DNA of 64,000 nt, from assembly GCA_017517135.1 (NCBI GenBank), contig JAFXAK010000003.1, forward strand, positions 1 through 64,000. The letters are read 5' to 3'. Each line of letters begins with the position of its first letter. The stretch's first letter is position 1. Made by a program: the position numbers and the translations under genes. The notes below the pieces were generated by a model that searched no databases, had not been told where the DNA came from, and was given only the letters and a program-made list of their open reading frames with translations. This DNA is from Clostridia bacterium. Its GTDB lineage: Bacteria > Bacillota > Clostridia > Oscillospirales > Acutalibacteraceae. This document shows, one piece after another, positions 17,091-26,152 of the stretch.

Positions 17091-17119
17091 ATTATATATC
17101 CGTAAAAACTGCAAGTCAA
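17091..17119 (-). promoter_or_regulatory. Promoter of the GH-like / ceramidase-like / Gfo operon
   Basis: On the minus strand TTGACT (17114-17119), a 17-bp spacer and TATAAT (17091-17096), about 33 bp upstream of the start codon. Confidence 0.75.
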
Positions 17120-17167
17120 GGTTAATTGAAATATAAAGAATATATTTTTATAAATATGAAAAATTTG

Positions 17168-17196
17168 TTGACATTTGTCTGCGATTACTATATATT
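17168..17196 (+). promoter_or_regulatory. Promoter of potABCD
   Basis: TTGACA (17168-17173), 17 bp, TATATT (17191-17196). The leader up to potA holds a small dyad CGTTG-T-CAACG (17248-17258) next to the RBS. No known riboswitch fold was recognised. Confidence 0.7.
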
Positions 17197-17274
17197 AAAT
17201 TAAAGAAGTAAAAAAGCTTTACGGCTTGATTTTCTCGTATATCTATTCGTTGTCAACGGAGAGGGGCTGCATAA

Positions 17275-18414
17275 TTGGAAAAGAAAAATTGTCTGATTGA
17301 TCTGAAAAATATTGTCGTTTCTTTTGACGGAGAACAAATCCTCAAGGGAATAAATTTTTATATAAGAGACGGTGAATTTATAACCTTTCTCGGGCCTTCG
17401 GGATGCGGTAAAACCACAACCCTGAGAATAATTGCGGGCTTTCTTGAGCCTGACGAGGGAGAGGTTATTTTCGACGGTAAAAAAATCAATGGTGTTCCTC
17501 CTCATAAGAGACAGGTAAACACCATTTTTCAGCGTTATGCTCTTTTCCCTCACCTTAATGTTGCTGAGAATATCGCATTCGGTCTGAAGCTCAAGAAAAT
17601 GCCAAAGGATAAGATAGAAGCAAAGGTAAAGGAAATGCTGTCCTTGGTAAACCTCAAGGGCTTTGAAAACAGACATATAAACTCTCTTTCGGGCGGTCAG
17701 CAGCAGAGAGTTGCAATTGCCCGTGCTCTGGCAGTTGATCCCAAGGTGCTTCTTCTTGACGAGCCTTTAGGTGCACTTGACCTGAAGCTTCGTAAGGATA
17801 TGCAGGTGGAGCTTAAAAAGATTCAGCAGAGCCTTGGCATCACATTTATTTATGTTACCCACGACCAGGAAGAAGCTCTGTCCATGTCTGACACAATAGT
17901 TGTTATGGATTCGGGTAAAATTCAGCAGATAGGCACTCCTACGGATATATACAATGAGCCGAAAAACGCATTTGTTGCAGATTTCATCGGTGAGAGTAAT
18001 ATAGTAGACGGAATTATGAAGCAGGATATGCTTGTTGAGTTTTCGGGACATACATTCGATTGTCTTGATAAGGGCTTCGGTAAGAATGAGGCTGTTGATG
18101 TTGTTGTCCGTCCCGAGGATGTTGATGTTGTTCCCGTTGAAAAGGGAATGCTCACAGGCACCGTAACCTCCGTTACCTTCAAGGGTGTTCACTATGAAAT
18201 AATTGTTGATATCGGCGGCTTTTTGTGGATGATTCAGTCAACCGATATTCAGCATGTAGGCGACAGAATAGGTCTTTATATTGAGCCCGATGCAATTCAT
18301 ATTATGAAAAAGTCGGAATATTCAGGTATGTTCGGCGACTTCTCAAGCTACAGCGAGGAATTTGACGAGCTTTCAGATGTCAACTCCGGTGTGGAGGACG
18401 GCGAAAATGGGTAA
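17275..18414 (+). CDS. potA: Spermidine/putrescine ABC transporter, ATP-binding subunit
   Basis: A 379-aa ATPase driving polyamine import. Walker A is GPSGCGKTT (40-48), the ABC signature [10 protein letters not shown] is at about 143, and Walker B is [12 protein letters not shown] at about 162. A C-terminal TOBE-type regulatory domain carries the VRPEDVDVV segment typical of PotA. The start is TTG at 17275, supported by GGAGAGG 9 bases upstream; no ATG fits better. The potB start overlaps the end of the gene by 8 bp. Confidence 0.95.
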   Translation: MEKKNCLIDLKNIVVSFDGEQILKGINFYIRDGEFITFLGPSGCGKTTTLRIIAGFLEPDEGEVIFDGKKINGVPPHKRQVNTIFQRYALFPHLNVAENIAFGLKLKKMPKDKIEAKVKEMLSLVNLKGFENRHINSLSGGQQQRVAIARALAVDPKVLLLDEPLGALDLKLRKDMQVELKKIQQSLGITFIYVTHDQEEALSMSDTIVVMDSGKIQQIGTPTDIYNEPKNAFVADFIGESNIVDGIMKQDMLVEFSGHTFDCLDKGFGKNEAVDVVVRPEDVDVVPVEKGMLTGTVTSVTFKGVHYEIIVDIGGFLWMIQSTDIQHVGDRIGLYIEPDAIHIMKKSEYSGMFGDFSSYSEEFDELSDVNSGVEDGENG

Positions 18415-19267
18415 AACTGTAACAGTCGGAAATAAAAAGGTTATGCTGGCACCCTTTTCCTCGTGGATGGTTGTTTTCGTTTTTATTCCTATGGCATTGG
18501 TTGTATACTTTGCTTTTACGGACGGGGACTCCTTTACGCTCAGCAACCTGCAGTACATATATACCTACCGTCACACACTCTGGCTTTCCGTTGAGCTTGC
18601 ATTTATTGCAACCGCAATATGTCTTGTGCTGGCGTATCCTATAGCATATATTTTATCAAGAGCGAGTGAGAGAATCCAACGCAACGCTACGCTTATTGTT
18701 ATGCTTCCTATGTGGATGAATTTCCTCGTAAGAACTTATGCGTGGATGACCTTGCTTGAAAATAACGGCATTATAAATTCCGCGTTACGCGGTCTTGCAG
18801 GGCTTTTCGGCTCGGAGTTTGACGGATTTGCAATGGTAAATAACCGCGGAGCTATAGTTCTCGGTATGGTTTATAACTTTTTGCCTTATATGATTCTTCC
18901 CATATACACGGCACTTACAAAGATTGACAATTCTCTCATTGAAGCCGCAAGGGATTTGGGCTCGGGAGGCTTTCAGGTGCTTAAAAGGGTTATTTTTCCT
19001 TTGAGTATCCCCGGTATAATTTCGGGTATCACAATGGTGTTTATCCCGTCGCTGAGTACCTTCATTATTTCAAGAATCTTAGGCGGCAGTAAGGATTTCC
19101 TTATAGGCGACCTTATAGAAGATTTCTTCCTCGGAAATTCCGGTGTTGTAAACTACAATATCGGTGCAGCATTGTCTTTGGTGCTTATGATAATGATTTT
19201 CATTGCAACCTTCTTTATGAATCATTTTGATAAGGAAGCCAAGACCACGGCAGGGGGTACAATATGA
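18407..19267 (+). CDS. potB: Spermidine/putrescine ABC transporter permease
   Basis: First membrane subunit of the polyamine importer, 286 aa from the chosen start, with about six hydrophobic segments. The EAA-type cytoplasmic loop appears as [21 protein letters not shown] choose ATG 18407 (MGKTVTVGN) because GGAGG lies 9 bases upstream. The frame itself is open from 18362. The start overlaps the potA stop as ATGGGTAA. Confidence 0.94.
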   Translation: MGKTVTVGNKKVMLAPFSSWMVVFVFIPMALVVYFAFTDGDSFTLSNLQYIYTYRHTLWLSVELAFIATAICLVLAYPIAYILSRASERIQRNATLIVMLPMWMNFLVRTYAWMTLLENNGIINSALRGLAGLFGSEFDGFAMVNNRGAIVLGMVYNFLPYMILPIYTALTKIDNSLIEAARDLGSGGFQVLKRVIFPLSIPGIISGITMVFIPSLSTFIISRILGGSKDFLIGDLIEDFFLGNSGVVNYNIGAALSLVLMIMIFIATFFMNHFDKEAKTTAGGTI

Positions 19268-20058
19268 AGATATTAGCTAAAATTTATGCTTTTCTGATTT
19301 TTGTTTTCCTTTATGCTCCGATTTTTGTTATTGTTGTATTTTCCTTTAACAGCGGCTCTTCCAGAGCAGTTTTTGAAGGCTTTTCACTTCAATGGTATAA
19401 GGAAATGCTGCAGGATGAGCTGATACTCCGTTCACTCTGGTATTCTCTCATAATTGCGGTTTTATCTGCAATTATTGCTACCGTTATAGGCACTATGGCG
19501 GCAGTGGGAATAAATAATCTTAAAGGCTGGAAAAAATCCGCTTTTCTGAGTGCAAACAATATTCCCGTTGTCAATCCCGAAATAGTAACGGCTATTTCAA
19601 TGATGATACTTTTTGTATTTATTCTTTCATACTTTAATTCGCTTGAGATGGGCTTCGGTACACTTCTTATAGCACACATCACCTTCAATATTCCCTATGT
19701 TGTGCTGTCGGTATTGCCAAAGCTTCGCGGTATGGATTCAAACATCTATAATGCGGCTCTTGATTTAGGCTGTCCGCCCGTAAAAGCGTTTATAAAGGTT
19801 GTTATTCCGCAGATTTTACCCGGTGTTATATCGGGACTTATAATGGCTTTCACCTTGTCGCTTGATGACTTCGTTATCAGTTATTTCAACTCAGGCTCGT
19901 CCTTCCAGACCTTGCCCATAACGATTTATTCAATGACTAAAAAGCCGTATTCTCTTAAACTCAATGCACTTTCCACAATTATGTTTGCAGTTATTCTTGT
20001 GCTTATGATAGCAGGAAATATAAGAAAACCCGCAAACGAAAAGAAATTAAAAAAGTGA
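19264..20058 (+). CDS. potC: Spermidine/putrescine ABC transporter permease
   Basis: Second membrane subunit, 264 aa with six predicted membrane segments. The EAA loop is NIYNAALDLGCPPVKAFIKV, and LSLDDFVISYFNSG is a PotC-type segment. ATG overlaps the potB stop by 4 bp (ATGA), showing translational coupling. It works with PotA, PotB and PotD. Confidence 0.95.
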   Translation: MKILAKIYAFLIFVFLYAPIFVIVVFSFNSGSSRAVFEGFSLQWYKEMLQDELILRSLWYSLIIAVLSAIIATVIGTMAAVGINNLKGWKKSAFLSANNIPVVNPEIVTAISMMILFVFILSYFNSLEMGFGTLLIAHITFNIPYVVLSVLPKLRGMDSNIYNAALDLGCPPVKAFIKVVIPQILPGVISGLIMAFTLSLDDFVISYFNSGSSFQTLPITIYSMTKKPYSLKLNALSTIMFAVILVLMIAGNIRKPANEKKLKK

Positions 20059-20074
20059 TTTCCTAAGGAGAAAT

Positions 20075-21145
20075 ATGATGAAAAAAGCACTTGTTTCTCT
20101 TGTTCTTGCCGTGTGTATGCTCGTATCTGTTCTGTCCTTTGCAGGCTGTTCCGACAACACGGAAGATACGGTAACCTTGAATGTGTATAACTGGGGTGAA
20201 TATATCGATCTGGATACACTTGAAATGTTTACCGAGCAGACAGGTATTGAGGTAAATTATACTACCTATGCCAGCAATGAAGAAATGTATGCAAAAATAG
20301 TCAGCGGAGCCGCTTCGTATGATGTTGTAGTTCCGTCTGAATATATGATTGCAAAAATGATAGATGAGGGACTTCTTGCTGAAATTCATACGGATAAGCT
20401 TGAAAATTATTCCCTGATAGGTGACGAATATAAAGGTCTTTCCTATGATCCTGAAGAAAAATACAGCGTTCCTTACACTTGGGGTACTGTTGTTATTGTG
20501 TATAACACGAAATATGTTGACGAAGAGGATGTAAAGGATCAGAGCATCAATCTTTTGTGGAATGAAAAATATGCAGGTAAAATCCTTATGTTTGACAATC
20601 CCCGTGATGCATTTGCTTTGTCTCTCATAAAGCTCGGTTATTCATTGAACTCAACAAATCCTGATGAATGGCAGGAAGCTGCCGAGGAACTCAGAAATCA
20701 GAAGGACATTCTTCAGGCATATGTCATGGATCAGATTTTTGATAAAATGATAAGCGAAGAAGCATACATAGCCCCCTATTATGCGGGTGATGCTATTGTT
20801 ATGATGGAAGAAAATGAGGACCTTGCAGCGTATGTTCCCGTTGAGGGCGCAAATATGTTCTTTGATTCAATGTGCATACTTAAAACAAGCGAGCATAAGG
20901 AAGAAGCAGAAAAATTTATTGATTTTATGTGCTCAACCGAAATTGCCGTTATGAATGCCGAAGAGGTCTGGTATGCAATTCCTCAGCTTGAAGCATATGA
21001 GCTTCTCGAGCCCGAGCAGAAGGATGATCCTATGGTTTATCCTCCTCAGGAGGTACTTGACAGATGTGAGGTTTTTGTAAATCTCCCGCAGGATATAATG
21101 CAGCTTCAGAGTAAGCTGTGGATATCTCTTAAAACAGAATATTAA
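20075..21145 (+). CDS. potD: Spermidine/putrescine-binding lipoprotein
   Basis: Substrate-binding protein of the polyamine importer, 356 aa. A lipoprotein signal peptide ends in LSFAGC with the lipid-modified Cys at residue 25. The mature part starts with the PotD-like LNVYNWGEYIDLDTLEMF and carries ASYDVVVPSEYMIAKM and YSVPYTWGTVVIVYN. It is anchored to the outer face of the membrane. It is the last gene of potABCD, 16 bp after potC with AAGGAG as RBS. A terminator follows directly. Confidence 0.95.
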   Translation: MMKKALVSLVLAVCMLVSVLSFAGCSDNTEDTVTLNVYNWGEYIDLDTLEMFTEQTGIEVNYTTYASNEEMYAKIVSGAASYDVVVPSEYMIAKMIDEGLLAEIHTDKLENYSLIGDEYKGLSYDPEEKYSVPYTWGTVVIVYNTKYVDEEDVKDQSINLLWNEKYAGKILMFDNPRDAFALSLIKLGYSLNSTNPDEWQEAAEELRNQKDILQAYVMDQIFDKMISEEAYIAPYYAGDAIVMMEENEDLAAYVPVEGANMFFDSMCILKTSEHKEEAEKFIDFMCSTEIAVMNAEEVWYAIPQLEAYELLEPEQKDDPMVYPPQEVLDRCEVFVNLPQDIMQLQSKLWISLKTEY

Positions 21146-21153
21146 AAAAAATG

Positions 21154-21195
21154 AGGATGTAATAACCGAAAGGCTCTTACATCCTTTAATTTTTT
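21154..21195. terminator. Bidirectional terminator between potD and pyk
   Basis: AGGATGTAA (21154-21162) pairs with TTACATCCT (21177-21185), followed by TTAATTTTTT on the plus strand. An A-rich stretch on the left serves the convergent pyk gene. Confidence 0.8.
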
Positions 21196-22606
21196 AAATT
21201 GTTTCAATTTTTATAACATTTGTATTTCCCGAAATGCCGTTTGTAAGTCCGCCTGTGATAACAATTTTATCATCTTTCTTTAATCCGAATGTCTCGGCAG
21301 AGAGTCTTTTCGCTGTATAGAAAAGGACATCCGTTGAATCGTAAACCTCGCACATCGCAGGCGTGATACCCCATGAAAGTGAGAGCTTCCGCCAGGTCTT
21401 TTCGTTTGTTGTTATGCCGAGAATGTCCACGGGCGGACGAAAACGCGATACCATTCTTGCTGTCATTCCCGAGAGGGAGCATACCGCAATGGCTTTTGCG
21501 TTTATATCTATTGCCATACCGCAGGTTGCGTGGGAAATGGCATCAACGGTATTTTTTATATGAAAATCCGCAGAGGAGAATCTTTTGTTATAGTGTATGC
21601 TGTCTTCTGTTGCTTCGGCGATTTTTGCCATTGTTTCAACCGTCAGCACAGGATTATTTCCTGCCGCTGTTTCAGCAGAGAGCATAACCGCACTTGTGCC
21701 GTCGTAAACCGCATTTGCCACATCGGAAATTTCTGCTCTTGTGGGACGGGGATTGTGTATCATTGATTCCAGCATTTCCGTAGCAGTTATAACTCTTTTA
21801 CCCAAGAGACGGCATTTGTTGATAATCTGCTTCTGAATTGCGGGCAGCTGTTCAAAGGGCATTTCAACACCCATATCGCCTCTGCCTATCATAATACCGC
21901 TGCATTCGTTGCAGATTTCTTCAATGTTCTCAACGCCCGACTGATTTTCGATTTTTGCAATCAGCTCAATGTTGTTTTCTCCGTGCTTATGCAGAAATTC
22001 CTTGACATCAATCAGATCCTGTGCGGTTGACACAAACGAACAGGCAATAAAATCAACATCATTTTGTATGCCGAATAAAATATCCTCTTTGTCCTGCTCA
22101 CTTAAATATATCTGCTTTAAGACCTTTCCGGGGAAGCTCATACTCTTTCTGTCGGAAAGCTCTCCGCCGCTGATAACGGTGCAGATTACATCCGTTTCGC
22201 TTGTTTGAAGTACACGGAAAATAAGCAGTCCGTTGTTGAGAAGAATTGTATCTCCCGCGGTCAGCTCTCTCGGTAAGCCCTTGTAGGTTACGGAGACCTG
22301 TGTTTCGTCGCCTAAGATTTCTCTGGTTGTAAAGGTGAAATTTTCACCCTGTCTGAGAAACACTTTTTTGTCCCTGAATGTTTTTATACGGTACTCGGGC
22401 CCTTTTGTATCAAGTAAAATTGCTACAGGCAACCCTAATTTTTTTCTTACCTTTTTTATCAGACTGATGTTTTCAAGGTGAGTTTCGTGTGTACCGTGTG
22501 AGAAATTAAGTCTTGCAACATTCATTCCTGCTTTGCACATTGCGGTCAATGTCTCTTCGTTGTTACATGCAGGGCCTATTGTACATACTATTTTTGTTTT
22601 GCGCAT
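21194..22606 (-). CDS. pyk: Pyruvate kinase
   Basis: Pyk transfers phosphate from PEP to ADP at the end of glycolysis. At 470 aa it has the length of the form without the extra C-terminal PEP-utilizing domain. It begins with the typical KTKIVCTIGPAC and GMNVARLNFSHG, has ILLDTKGPEYR and the catalytic-site helix around MIGRGDMGVEMP, followed by KRVITATEMLESM. RBS AGGAG. A minus-strand TATAAT (22627-22632) just upstream is centred in a TTTGAT-N6-ATCAAA dyad. Confidence 0.96.
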   Translation of the reverse strand: MRKTKIVCTIGPACNNEETLTAMCKAGMNVARLNFSHGTHETHLENISLIKKVRKKLGLPVAILLDTKGPEYRIKTFRDKKVFLRQGENFTFTTREILGDETQVSVTYKGLPRELTAGDTILLNNGLLIFRVLQTSETDVICTVISGGELSDRKSMSFPGKVLKQIYLSEQDKEDILFGIQNDVDFIACSFVSTAQDLIDVKEFLHKHGENNIELIAKIENQSGVENIEEICNECSGIMIGRGDMGVEMPFEQLPAIQKQIINKCRLLGKRVITATEMLESMIHNPRPTRAEISDVANAVYDGTSAVMLSAETAAGNNPVLTVETMAKIAEATEDSIHYNKRFSSADFHIKNTVDAISHATCGMAIDINAKAIAVCSLSGMTARMVSRFRPPVDILGITTNEKTWRKLSLSWGITPAMCEVYDSTDVLFYTAKRLSAETFGLKKDDKIVITGGLTNGISGNTNVIKIETI

Positions 22607-22620
22607 ATCTGAAGCTCCTG

Positions 22621-22638
22621 TTTGATATTATAATCAAA
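22621..22638. promoter_or_regulatory. TTTGAT-N6-ATCAAA dyad over the pyk -10 region
   Basis: TTTGAT (22621-22626) and ATCAAA (22633-22638) are exact complements with a 6-bp centre that contains the minus-strand TATAAT. The same arms and spacing occur at 41964-41981 upstream of xpt. It may be an operator for an unidentified regulator. Confidence 0.4.
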
Positions 22639-22660
22639 GTATTGTGTAAAAGAAATTTTT

Positions 22661-23239
22661 TTATTTATATAATGCAGCTTTTTCTGCTTCTTTTTTTAAT
22701 CTGTAGTAGATTTCAAGTGTCATTTCACAGTCACCTAAAGCACGGTGCTCGCTTCTCGGCGGCAAGCCGAAATAGTCGGCAAGTGCATCCAGATTTTTAT
22801 GAGGAAGCTGAGACAGATATTTTCTTGCTAATTTTAATGTGTCAACAAAATCATTGTCAAAAACTCTGCATAATTTATCAAGGCATTTATCATACAGAAA
22901 ATTTATGTCGAAATTTGCATTATGAGCCAAAACTATATCGTTGCCCGTGAAATCAAGGAAACGGTAAAGTACATTCTCGGCACTATCTCCGGTAAGCAGC
23001 ATTTTGTCTGTAATTCCCGTCAGCGAGGTTATAAAAGGGGGAATCGGTCGTTTTATGTTTATAAGCTCGGAAAATGTGTCAACCGCCTTGTTATCCCGTA
23101 CCTTTATTGCTGATATTTCAATTATATCCTCGCTTTCGGGGGACAGCCCTGTTGTTTCAATATCAAGCAAAACAAAGTCAGCGGGAAAACAGCACAGTGA
23201 TTTTCCTTTAAAAATTCTTTGATTTTTCATAAAATTCAC
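22661..23239 (-). CDS. DEDDh 3'-5' exonuclease (DnaQ/PolC-epsilon-like)
   Basis: A 192-aa single-domain exonuclease of the DEDDh type. Exo I is LLDIETTG with D26 and E28, exo II is AHNANFDINFLY, and exo III is HRALGDCEMT with the His and final Asp. Family members proofread DNA or trim RNA and DNA ends; which applies here cannot be told. The gene may be co-transcribed towards pyk (about 54 bp gap) and lies downstream of mrp on the same strand. Confidence 0.9.
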   Translation of the reverse strand: MNFMKNQRIFKGKSLCCFPADFVLLDIETTGLSPESEDIIEISAIKVRDNKAVDTFSELINIKRPIPPFITSLTGITDKMLLTGDSAENVLYRFLDFTGNDIVLAHNANFDINFLYDKCLDKLCRVFDNDFVDTLKLARKYLSQLPHKNLDALADYFGLPPRSEHRALGDCEMTLEIYYRLKKEAEKAALYK

Positions 23240-23249
23240 CTATATAATC

Positions 23250-23275
23250 ATACTCCCCTCAAAAGAGGAGAGTAT
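23250..23275 (-). terminator. Hairpin after mrp
   Basis: ATACTCCCCTC (23250-23260) pairs with GAGGAGAGTAT (23265-23275) with one mismatch and an AAAA loop, directly after the mrp stop on the minus strand. The T-tract on that strand is poor, so termination may be partial. Confidence 0.5.
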
Positions 23276-23280
23276 ATTTT

Positions 23281-24108
23281 TCAGTCTGTTATAATTTTGT
23301 TTGCAAATTCAGAGAGCTCTTTGCAGTCAGAAAGCTCAATCATTCCCTTGTCGCATGCGCCTGCAAGCTTCGGGTTTATGGGAAGAGAAACTGTATAAGG
23401 AATACTGTATTCCTTTGCAATTTCCTCTACCTTGCTTTCTCCGTAAATAAAATGCTTTTCGTTGCAGTTGGGGCAGGTGAAATATGAGAAGTTCTCAACA
23501 ACACCTAAAACGGGAATGTTCATCATCTTTGCCATCTTAACAGCCTTGCCCACTATCATCGAAACTAACTCCTGAGGAGATGTTACAACGATTATACCCT
23601 TGACGGGGAGAGACTGGAAAACGGTAAGCGGAACATCGCCTGTTCCGGGAGGCATATCAACAAACATATAGTCAACATCATTCCATACAACATCTGTCCA
23701 GAACTGCTTGACTGCACCTGCAATGACGGGACCTCTCCAGATAACGGGATCGGAATCGTTTTCAAGCAAGAGGTTGAGGGACATCATTTTTATGCCTGTT
23801 TTTGTCTCAACGGGGAATATGCCTATATCTGAGCCTTCGGCTTTTTTTGTTATGCCGAAGCTTTTGGGCATTGAGGGACCTGTTATGTCTGCATCGATGA
23901 TAGCGGTTTTATATCCTTTTCTCTGTGCCTCAACCGCTAAAAGTGATGTTATCATAGATTTGCCTACGCCGCCTTTTCCGCTGACAACGGCAATTACATT
24001 TTTGATATTTGACATTTCGTGGGGATTTTCAAGAAGACTTGTTTTTGCACCTGCAGATGAACACTTTGCAGAGCAGGTTTCGCAGTTATGTGAACAATTT
24101 TCGCTCAT
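23281..24108 (-). CDS. mrp: Mrp/NBP35 family iron-sulfur cluster carrier ATPase
   Basis: A ParA/MinD-like ATPase of 275 aa involved in Fe-S cluster delivery. The N terminus has a four-Cys cluster (C5, C9, C12, C16), as in Clostridia Mrp proteins. The deviant Walker A is SGKGGVGKSM (43-52), the Walker B-like segment is YMFVDMPPGTGDVPLT, and a CPNC pair lies near 210. It has a near-consensus promoter and stands apart from the genes upstream. Confidence 0.93.
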   Translation of the reverse strand: MSENCSHNCETCSAKCSSAGAKTSLLENPHEMSNIKNVIAVVSGKGGVGKSMITSLLAVEAQRKGYKTAIIDADITGPSMPKSFGITKKAEGSDIGIFPVETKTGIKMMSLNLLLENDSDPVIWRGPVIAGAVKQFWTDVVWNDVDYMFVDMPPGTGDVPLTVFQSLPVKGIIVVTSPQELVSMIVGKAVKMAKMMNIPVLGVVENFSYFTCPNCNEKHFIYGESKVEEIAKEYSIPYTVSLPINPKLAGACDKGMIELSDCKELSEFANKIITD

Positions 24109-24151
24109 TTGTTTTGCACCGTCCGTTTACAGTAAAATTTTTTTCATTACA

Positions 24152-24179
24152 ATTATAATCTCTTTTTTATTATTGTCAA
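24152..24179 (-). promoter_or_regulatory. Consensus promoter of mrp
   Basis: On the minus strand TTGACA (24174-24179), a 16-bp spacer and TATAAT (24152-24157). Both hexamers match the consensus exactly. Confidence 0.85.
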
Positions 24180-24186
24180 GAAAATA

Positions 24187-24224
24187 CCGCCGATATTTTA
24201 TATCAGCGGCATTCCCTTTTTTTT
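24187..24224 (+). terminator. Terminator-like hairpin before a mini-ORF
   Basis: CCGC plus GATAT (24187-24196) pairs with ATATC plus GCGG (24200-24209) around a 3-nt loop, followed by CATTCCC and T8. No plus-strand gene ends just upstream, so it may be a leader attenuator or a relic. Confidence 0.5.
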
Positions 24225-24237
24225 GAGGAGATAATTT

Positions 24238-24303
24238 ATGAAGAAAAACAAGAGAACAATAAAAGCTTGTTCCTTTGTCTTGAGTATATACGCTTTGCCT
24301 TAA
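24238..24303 (+). other. Mini-ORF with RBS, 21 codons
   Basis: ATG at 24238 with GAGGAG 7-10 bases upstream opens a 21-codon frame (MKKNKRTIKAC...) ending TAA at 24301-24303. It looks like the first part of a signal peptide. It could be a short leader peptide or the start of a lost gene. No protein function is claimed. Confidence 0.35.
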
Positions 24304-24388
24304 AATAAACTTAACTGTGAAAAAAATTCCGTATTGAAAACTTAAAAGGCTTTTAAGTGTAATTTAAGTAATCGGGGTTATATTTATC

Positions 24389-24424
24389 TCACAATAAATA
24401 TTTCGCATTTTTCGTTTTCTTCAT
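24389..24424 (-). other. Facing mini-ORF with RBS, 11 codons
   Basis: On the minus strand ATG at 24424, with GGAG 7 bases upstream, opens an 11-codon frame (MKKTKNAKYLL) ending at 24389. It faces the mini-ORF at 24238 and shares its RBS-start sequence. Confidence 0.3.
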
Positions 24425-24442
24425 AAATAATCTCCACAAGGG

Positions 24443-24471
24443 AAAAACCGTAGCTTCAGGCTGCGGTTTTT
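24443..24471. terminator. Bidirectional terminator-like hairpin
   Basis: AAAAACCGTAGC (24443-24454) pairs with GCTGCGGTTTTT (24460-24471) with one wobble pair and a 5-nt loop, followed by T-rich sequence. It insulates the mraZ operon from the left. Confidence 0.75.
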
Positions 24472-24595
24472 CTCTTTTTTTCTCATATTTTTCTCAAAAA
24501 ATTACATATTGTAATCTTTGTCGTCCGCTTGCGTATCAACAGGTTGCAGACGATAAAAAAATATTAAAAAAGGGTAAATTATATGTGATTTTCTA

Positions 24596-24623
24596 TTGAT
24601 TTTTTTTTGAATATGATTATAAT
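24596..24623 (+). promoter_or_regulatory. Promoter of the dcw cluster
   Basis: TTGATT (24596-24601), 16 bp, TATAAT (24618-24623). The leader is about 125 bases long and contains AGTGGAGTG (24632-24640), which could serve as an MraZ-type GTGG site. A weak hairpin TCGTC...GACGA (24521-24553) lies upstream. Confidence 0.65.
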
Positions 24624-24753
24624 TAATATACAGTGGAGTGAAAAGCATTAAAATCCCCTAAAAAGGAGCAAGAAATTTCAGTAAATGAAACTTTTTGGGA
24701 GATAAAAACAAAAAATCGCTATCAAACAAATTTTCAGGAAAGGAGCAGGAGCT

Positions 24754-25176
24754 ATGTTTTATCTCGGTAAATTCAATCATACGCTGGACAGCAAGAACCG
24801 TTTGTTCGTTCCTGCCCGTTTTCGTGAAAAGCTGGGTTCGGATTTCGTTCTGTTTATGATGCCCGATCCTTGTCTTGCATTGTATGACAGTGATAATTTT
24901 GAAAAGTTAATAGAACAGGTCTATGAAATGTCTGAGTCGGAGGAAAGCCGTGAAGCGCAGAGAAATTTCTTTGACGGTGCATTATCCGTAACTCAGGATA
25001 AACAGGGCAGATTTACTGTCCCTCAGGATTTTATAGAATATGCTTCTCTGGGAGAAGAGGTGCTTATCCTCGGTGTTGCAGACCGTCTTGAAATCTGGAA
25101 TAAAGAGAGATATGAAGAATTAAGACAGGCAAAAGGCGAGGATAACAAGAGAGTTATGCCTAATATCAGATATTAA
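24754..25176 (+). CDS. mraZ: Transcriptional regulator MraZ
   Basis: MraZ is a DNA-binding protein of the AbrB-like double-psi fold that controls the dcw operon it heads. The 140-aa product begins MFYLGKFNHTLDSKNRLFVPA, and the second SpoVT/AbrB-like repeat carries SVTQDKQGRFTVPQ. RBS AAAGGAGCAGGAG. It is followed by rsmH after 18 bp, the standard order. Confidence 0.96.
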   Translation: MFYLGKFNHTLDSKNRLFVPARFREKLGSDFVLFMMPDPCLALYDSDNFEKLIEQVYEMSESEESREAQRNFFDGALSVTQDKQGRFTVPQDFIEYASLGEEVLILGVADRLEIWNKERYEELRQAKGEDNKRVMPNIRY

Positions 25177-25194
25177 GGAAGAGGGAGAATATCA

Positions 25195-26124
25195 ATGGAT
25201 TTTCATCATATTCCTGTTTTGTTTGAAGAAACAATTTCCTCTCTCTGTATAAAGCCCGACGGGGTATATGTTGATTGTACGGGCGGCGGCGGAGGCCACT
25301 CCAAAGCTATTGCCGATGAGTTGAACGAAAACGGTATACTGATAACAATAGATCAGGACCCCGAAGCCATAGCGCATCTCAAAGAAAAATTCGCTTTATA
25401 TAATAATGTTATAATAATTAAAGACAATTTCAGTAATATAGATAATATTTTATCGTCGTTAGGGATTGAAGCGGCAGACGGAATTATGGCTGATTTGGGT
25501 ATAAGCTCACATCAGATAGATACAGCCGAAAGAGGCTTTTCCGTGCATAATGAGGCACCGCTTGATATGCGTATGAGTAAAGAGGGATTAAGTGCGGCAG
25601 ATATTGTAAATACTTATTCCGAAAAAGAGCTTATAAGAATATTCTCAAAATATGGAGAAGAAAAGTTTTCAAAAAGCATTGCCCGTCATATTGTGTCAAA
25701 CCGTGAGAAGAAAAGAATAGAAAGCACAACCGAGCTTGCTGAAATCGTAAAGAATGCGATTCCTGCAAGAGCAAGAAGAGAAGGCGGTCATCCTGCCCGC
25801 AGAATTTTTCAGGCCGTAAGAATTGAGGCAAATTCAGAAATAGAGTTGCTTCCCGAGGCTGTAAGAAAAATGTTTTCTCTGTTGAAAAAAGACGGTATAT
25901 TGTCAATCATAACCTTCCACTCTCTTGAAGACAGAATTGTGAAAAATGAATTCAGAAGCTTTTGTGAGGGTTGTGTTTGTCCCAAGGATTTTCCCGTTTG
26001 TGTTTGCGGAAAAACACCTGACGGTGAATTGCTTTTCAAATCAGTTTCCCCGAGCGATGAAGAAATTGAAAGAAATCCGCGAAGCCGCAGTGCAAGACTT
26101 CGCAGTATAAGAAAGTTAAAATAA
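25195..26124 (+). CDS. rsmH: 16S rRNA (cytosine1402-N4)-methyltransferase
   Basis: RsmH (MraW) methylates N4 of C1402 in 16S rRNA using SAM. The 309-aa protein carries the SAM-binding YVDCTGGGGGHSKAI (about 25-40), DLGISSHQID and the C-terminal FHSLEDRIVK. A Cys cluster (CEGCVCPKDFPVCVCG) near 260-275 is typical of the family. It is the second gene of the dcw cluster. Confidence 0.96.
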   Translation: MDFHHIPVLFEETISSLCIKPDGVYVDCTGGGGGHSKAIADELNENGILITIDQDPEAIAHLKEKFALYNNVIIIKDNFSNIDNILSSLGIEAADGIMADLGISSHQIDTAERGFSVHNEAPLDMRMSKEGLSAADIVNTYSEKELIRIFSKYGEEKFSKSIARHIVSNREKKRIESTTELAEIVKNAIPARARREGGHPARRIFQAVRIEANSEIELLPEAVRKMFSLLKKDGILSIITFHSLEDRIVKNEFRSFCEGCVCPKDFPVCVCGKTPDGELLFKSVSPSDEEIERNPRSRSARLRSIRKLK

Positions 26125-26152
26125 AGGTATAAAACAGAAAGGGAGATAAAAA

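Larger units (their letters stand above)
24227..24435. repeat. Inverted repeat carrying two RBS-start modules
   Basis: The left arm 24227-24249 and the right arm 24414-24435 are complementary over 22 bases except for one mismatch and one extra A. Each arm reads GGAGATNATTTATGAAGAAA outward-in, that is an RBS and an ATG facing the centre, and each is preceded by a terminator-like hairpin. The centre holds a palindrome CTTAAAAG-G-CTTTTAAG (24341-24357). Part of the likeness may reflect generic RBS-plus-MKK composition. Confidence 0.5.

Noticed and set aside
17200-17676. 158-codon minus-strand frame
   Set aside because: It is antisense to the start and Walker A region of potA and to the potA promoter. 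No RBS or family pattern.
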